Below are positions 6,461 to 8,952 of a stretch of DNA of 8,952 nucleotides, piece after piece (positions within the stretch are counted from its first letter, which is position 1; the number at the start of each line of letters is the position of its first letter). Source of the stretch: Bacteroidota bacterium (GTDB taxonomy: Bacteria; Bacteroidota; Bacteroidia; NS11-12g; UBA955); assembly GCA_947450015.1 (NCBI GenBank), contig CANFUB010000092.1, positions 1-8,952 of the forward strand, given 5' to 3'. The translations under genes were made by a program, and so were the position numbers. The notes beneath the pieces are model-generated. The model was not told the origin of the DNA. It ran no database searches and worked only from the letters and a program-made list of their open reading frames with translations.

Positions 6461-7066
6461 GTGAATTTCTCTTCAAAGACAGTCGAAAATGCAGTAGAGG
6501 CGCTCTCGGGTTTTCCGGGTGTGGGCAAGCGCAGTGCTTTGCGCATGGTCATGCATTTGTTAAAACGACCAAAGGCCGAAGCAGAAATTTTAGCCATTGC
6601 CATTAATAAACTAAAAACCGAATTGCAACAATGCACCATCTGTTGCAATATTAGCGATACCGAAGTGTGCAATATTTGCAGTGCACACAACCGCAACCAC
6701 CAACTCATTTGTGTGGTAGAAGATATGCAAGATGTAATGGCCATCGAAAGTACAGCCCAATTCAATGGTTTGTACCATGTGCTAGGTGGTCTTATTTCGC
6801 CCATTGATGGTATTGGTCCTGATGCTTTGAACATCGAACAATTGGTAAAAAGGGTAGCCGAACAAGGCAGTGGCGAAATTATTATTGCCTTGAATGCAAA
6901 CATCGAAGGCGATACCACTTCATTTTATATAGCGCGTAAATTGCAAGGCTTCAATTTTAAAATTACTACCATTAGTAAAGGCATTGCTGTTGGTGGTGAG
7001 TTGGAGTATGCGGATGAAATTACTTTAGGTCGCTCCATCACCAACCGAATTCCTTACGAAGTTTAA
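6461..7066 (+). CDS. recR: Recombination mediator protein RecR
   Basis: RecR works with RecO (and RecF) to load RecA onto SSB-coated single-stranded DNA at gaps in the RecFOR repair pathway. The 201-aa length is standard. The domain order is complete: a helix-hairpin-helix at about 15-32 (GFPGVGKRSALRMV), a four-cysteine zinc finger C58-x2-C61-x8-C70-x2-C73 (NICS ending), a Toprim domain at about 81-175 (ICVVEDMQDVMAIE, then LGGLISPIDGIGPD at 108-121), and a C-terminal GIAVGGELEYADEITLGRSI block (174-193) with the family's conserved VGGELE and ending of the subunit-contact region. The start is GTG at 6461; the resulting MNFSSK N-terminus fits Bacteroidota RecR proteins as I know them, and an exact -7 box lies just before it. 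The gene is ordinary and intact, with codon use and GC like cdsA and unlike the secreted pair immediately upstream. Confidence 0.96.
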   Translation: MNFSSKTVENAVEALSGFPGVGKRSALRMVMHLLKRPKAEAEILAIAINKLKTELQQCTICCNISDTEVCNICSAHNRNHQLICVVEDMQDVMAIESTAQFNGLYHVLGGLISPIDGIGPDALNIEQLVKRVAEQGSGEIIIALNANIEGDTTSFYIARKLQGFNFKITTISKGIAVGGELEYADEITLGRSITNRIPYEV

Positions 7067-7185
7067 TTTGAATAAGCACTATGGTGACGCAAAGCGAGTC
7101 TCTCATAACACGCTTTCAAGCTAGGCTTTTCCTATGTAGCCAAACTAACCTAATGAGATAATTAGCTGCTTCTATTTTAGCCTTT

Positions 7186-7213
7186 CCTACTTTTTGTGTG
7201 GGCAAAAAGTAGG
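7186..7213. repeat. Perfect 11-bp inverted repeat (stem-loop), first half of a structured intergenic element
   Basis: CCTACTTTTTG (7186-7196) and CAAAAAGTAGG (7203-7213) are exact reverse complements separated by TGTGGG. CAAAAAG is repeated directly at 7214-7220, so an alternative pairing is possible. Neither strand has a T-run after the stem, so it is not a classical intrinsic terminator. Confidence 0.8.
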
Positions 7214-7224
7214 CAAAAAGCCCA

Positions 7225-7307
7225 CCACGCATAGAAAATTTCAATTGGTCTTCTCGCGCAGGCTCGCCCTTCATCGCTGACCAAATGAAATTTTTACGCA
7301 TGCGTGG
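7225..7307. repeat. Long imperfect inverted repeat, 26- and 29-nt arms around a 28-nt loop
   Basis: The left arm (7225-7250, starting CCACGCAT and ending TTGGTC) is matched by the right arm (7279-7307, starting GACCAA and ending ATGCGTGG). The pairing blocks are CCACGCAT/ATGCGTGG (8 bp), AAAATTTCA/TGAAATTTT (9 bp) and TTGGTC/GACCAA (6 bp), with a small asymmetric bulge and one A-A mismatch between blocks. The 28-nt GC-rich loop (7251-7278) also holds GCG/CGC pairs. With the adjacent 11-bp stem-loop it forms a 122-nt element resembling dispersed palindromic intergenic repeats or a structured RNA. Copy number cannot be seen here. Confidence 0.75.
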
Positions 7308-7479
7308 ACCCAGCCCGCATAACAGTTACTTATAATTTCGACACTTTATCCTTTGAAATTTGCGCCATATAATTAAGATTTGAATGACATTCCTTCATTG
7401 TAATATTATTTATAAAAGGTTTGGAAAGTATCAGAATTAAGCACCCATAAAAGATAAAAAAACACTTAACGATATATTA

Positions 7480-7511
7480 TTTGCCTTATCCTCTCTATTT
7501 CGATAAATTTG
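7480..7511 (+). promoter_or_regulatory. Bacteroidota-type promoter for the glycosyltransferase gene
   Basis: A -33 element TTTG (7480-7483) and an exact -7 box TAAATTTG (7504-7511) are separated by 20 nt, in good agreement with the TTTG/TAnnTTTG consensus of the Bacteroidota primary sigma factor. The transcript would start around 7515-7519, leaving only about 6-10 nt before the TTG start at 7525. Confidence 0.72.
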
Positions 7512-7524
7512 CCACATTCACAGT

Positions 7525-8952
7525 TTGACCGATTTATCCATCATCATCGTTAACTACAATGTTAAAGCCTTGCTCGAGCAAACCCTGCTTTCGGTATACA
7601 AGGCCATACAACACCTGCAAGTAGAAATAATTGTGGTAGATAACCATTCGGCCGATGGCTCGTGCGAGATGGTGCAAGAGCGCTTCCCCAATGTAATTCT
7701 GATAGCGAATAAAGACAACAAAGGCTTTAGCAAAGCCAATAACCAAGGCATACACATTGCCAAAGGGCGCAATGTGGTATTGCTCAATCCCGATACCGTA
7801 GTGAGCGAAGAAACCTTTGTTAAAACCGTTGCCTTTTTAGACAGTCATGCCGAAGCCGGGGCTTTAGGTGTGCGCATGATTGATGGGCGTGGGCAGTTTT
7901 TACCCGAATCGAAACGCGGGCTGCCAACACCAGCCGTGGCCTTTTATAAAATGACAGGCTTGGCCAAATTGTTTCCTCAATCTAAAACTTTTGGTCAGTA
8001 CCATTTAAGTTATCTTAACGAATTCGAAACCCACGAGGCCGATATTCTAAGTGGTGCTTTTATGATGATAAAAAAAGAAGTACTCGAAAAAGTCGGCTTG
8101 CTCGATGAAACGTTTTTCATGTATGGCGAGGACATCGATTTGAGTTATCGCATTGTAAAGGCAGGGTATAAAAATTACTATTTTGCCGATACCACTATTA
8201 TCCATTATAAGGGTGAGAGTACCAAAAAGCACAGCATTAATTATGTCAAAATATTTTACCAAGCCATGGCCATTTTTGCTAAGAAACACTATAGCAAGCA
8301 GCAGGGTTGGTGGTTTGCCTTTTTAATTTATGCTGCCATTTATGCGCGCGCATTCTTAGCTTTAATCATTCGTTTTTTTAAGTCGGTGCAGTTTTTGGCC
8401 CTCGACTTTGTTTTTATTTTCACAGGCTTTTATGGCCTTATGCGCTATTGGGAAATTTACAATAAATATGTGGTCGGTGGTTTTTATCCGCCCGAATATT
8501 TGTACTACCATGTGCCTGCTTATATATTATTTTGGGTAGGGGGCATTTGGTTGAGTGGTGGCTATGCAAACCCTTTTAGACTGAATAAAACAGCTAGGGG
8601 CGTGATTGCAGGCTCTATGGTTTTATTATCGGTTTATGCGCTGTTACCAGAGTATTTAAGGTTCTCGCGCGCCTTAATTCTATTGGGCTCGGTATGGGCC
8701 TTGTTAATTACGATTACCTTGCGTTTGGTGTTCCATTTTATGCGCTACAAACATTTGGATACCCAAGCCAGTCAGATATCGCAAGTGTTAATAGTAGGCG
8801 ACATGCCCGAGTGCGAGAGGGTGCGCCATATCTTAAGCAATTATCCATTGCGATTTAAAATATTGGGTTTTGTAAAACCGCAGGGTGTAACAACGCATGG
8901 CGAATGGGTGGGCAGTAGCGAAAACTTATCGATGTTGGCCGAGATTTACAAA
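7525..8952 (+). CDS. Family 2 glycosyltransferase fused to membrane segments and a Rossmann-like domain (3' end outside window)
   Basis: The frame is open for 476 codons to the window end. The best start is TTG at 7525, giving MTDLSIIIVNYNVKALLEQ, the usual N-terminus of this GT2 group; no ATG or GTG is suitably placed and the promoter lies just upstream. GT-A features seen are IIIVNYNV (5-12), VVDNHSADGS (about 46-55), NKGFSKANNQG, LLNPDT with the metal-binding-type D90, and the acceptor/base block FFMYGEDIDLSYR (E202, D203). This resembles rhamnosyltransferase-like (WbbL) GT2 enzymes that build surface polysaccharides with a nucleotide-sugar donor on the cytoplasmic face. Residues about 264-404 hold roughly five hydrophobic segments. 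From about residue 420 a Rossmann-like strand-helix begins (QVLIVGDMPECERVRHIL), as in the CoA_binding_3 part of polyprenyl glycosylphosphotransferases, but without the usual GxG. The acceptor and sugar are unknown. Confidence 0.88.
   Translation, partial: MTDLSIIIVNYNVKALLEQTLLSVYKAIQHLQVEIIVVDNHSADGSCEMVQERFPNVILIANKDNKGFSKANNQGIHIAKGRNVVLLNPDTVVSEETFVKTVAFLDSHAEAGALGVRMIDGRGQFLPESKRGLPTPAVAFYKMTGLAKLFPQSKTFGQYHLSYLNEFETHEADILSGAFMMIKKEVLEKVGLLDETFFMYGEDIDLSYRIVKAGYKNYYFADTTIIHYKGESTKKHSINYVKIFYQAMAIFAKKHYSKQQGWWFAFLIYAAIYARAFLALIIRFFKSVQFLALDFVFIFTGFYGLMRYWEIYNKYVVGGFYPPEYLYYHVPAYILFWVGGIWLSGGYANPFRLNKTARGVIAGSMVLLSVYALLPEYLRFSRALILLGSVWALLITITLRLVFHFMRYKHLDTQASQISQVLIVGDMPECERVRHILSNYPLRFKILGFVKPQGVTTHGEWVGSSENLSMLAEIYK

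Larger units (their letters stand above)
7067..7479. other. Gene-free region between recR and the glycosyltransferase
   Basis: About 410 nt without a supported gene. It begins with weak dyads (AAAGCG at 7091-7096 with CGCTTT at 7111-7116, 14-nt loop; CTAAT/ATTAG at 7150-7165), then a strongly structured inverted-repeat element at 7186-7307, then an AT-rich stretch. The frame on the minus strand across 7116-7301 is explained by the repeat and is not called as a gene. An 18-codon ATG frame at 7384-7440 has no support. Confidence 0.6.

Noticed and set aside
6448..6918. A 156-codon open frame on the minus strand opposite recR
   Set aside because: It is antisense to a fully recognisable recR with intact motifs; no domain or promoter supports it.
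7116..7301. A 61-codon open frame on the minus strand between recR and the glycosyltransferase
   Set aside because: It runs straight through the two inverted repeats, which explain its content, and has no recognisable domain. Frames over such repeats are commonly mis-annotated as hypothetical proteins.
7384..7440. An 18-codon ATG frame after the structured repeat
   Set aside because: No conserved features or convincing promoter; expected by chance in AT-rich DNA.
7534..8289. Minus-strand frames of 73-80 codons opposite the glycosyltransferase
   Set aside because: The + strand frame carries all GT2 motifs; the antisense frames are shadows.
1..8952. CRISPR array, tRNA/rRNA gene, transposase or integrase
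   Set aside because: No regularly spaced direct repeats, no tRNA-like cloverleaf, no rRNA-like conserved blocks and no mobile-element enzyme motifs were seen on either strand by reading.

Overview
The window looks like chromosomal DNA of a Bacteroidota bacterium, possibly near Chitinophagales/Sphingobacteriales, though the genus cannot be read from the sequence. Three things point that way. Two large secreted proteins end in type IX secretion (T9SS) sorting domains, one type A and one type B. Two genes are preceded by the phylum-specific -7 box TAnnTTTG. The starts I could choose have AT-rich or very short leaders without a clear Shine-Dalgarno sequence.

Layout, all genes on the + strand. 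(1) 3-1299: the C-terminal part of a CPBP-family intramembrane protease, overlapping by 8 nt a complete cdsA (phosphatidate cytidylyltransferase), then a plausible intrinsic terminator at 1338-1369. (2) 1370-1621: an AT-rich, dyad-rich gap with a perfect 10+1+10 bp palindrome 11 bp before the next start. (3) 1622-6395: two tightly coupled genes (7-bp gap), a 654-aa probable right-handed beta-helix protein with a type A sorting domain and a 933-aa protein with a divergent propeller-like N-terminus, PKD/Ig-like and Fn3-like modules and a type B (CHU_C) sorting domain. (4) 6449-7066: recR with its own promoter box and a GTG start. (5) 7067-7479: a gene-free gap with a strongly structured inverted-repeat element (7186-7307). 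(6) 7480-8952: a good promoter and a TTG-initiated family 2 glycosyltransferase fused to membrane segments and the start of a Rossmann-like domain, cut by the window end.

The flanking genes are ordinary envelope and DNA-repair functions. The accessory part is the secreted pair at 1622-6395. Both proteins should be exported by Sec, cross the outer membrane through the T9SS, and be anchored or released at the cell surface. Their central parts are much more AT-rich than cdsA, recR or the glycosyltransferase, while the 5' end of the first and the 3' end of the second are closer to the neighbours. This suggests a cargo region of different history or constraint set into a resident locus. I see no CRISPR array, tRNA, rRNA, transposase or integrase. 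No biochemical function can be assigned to the secreted pair from sequence alone.
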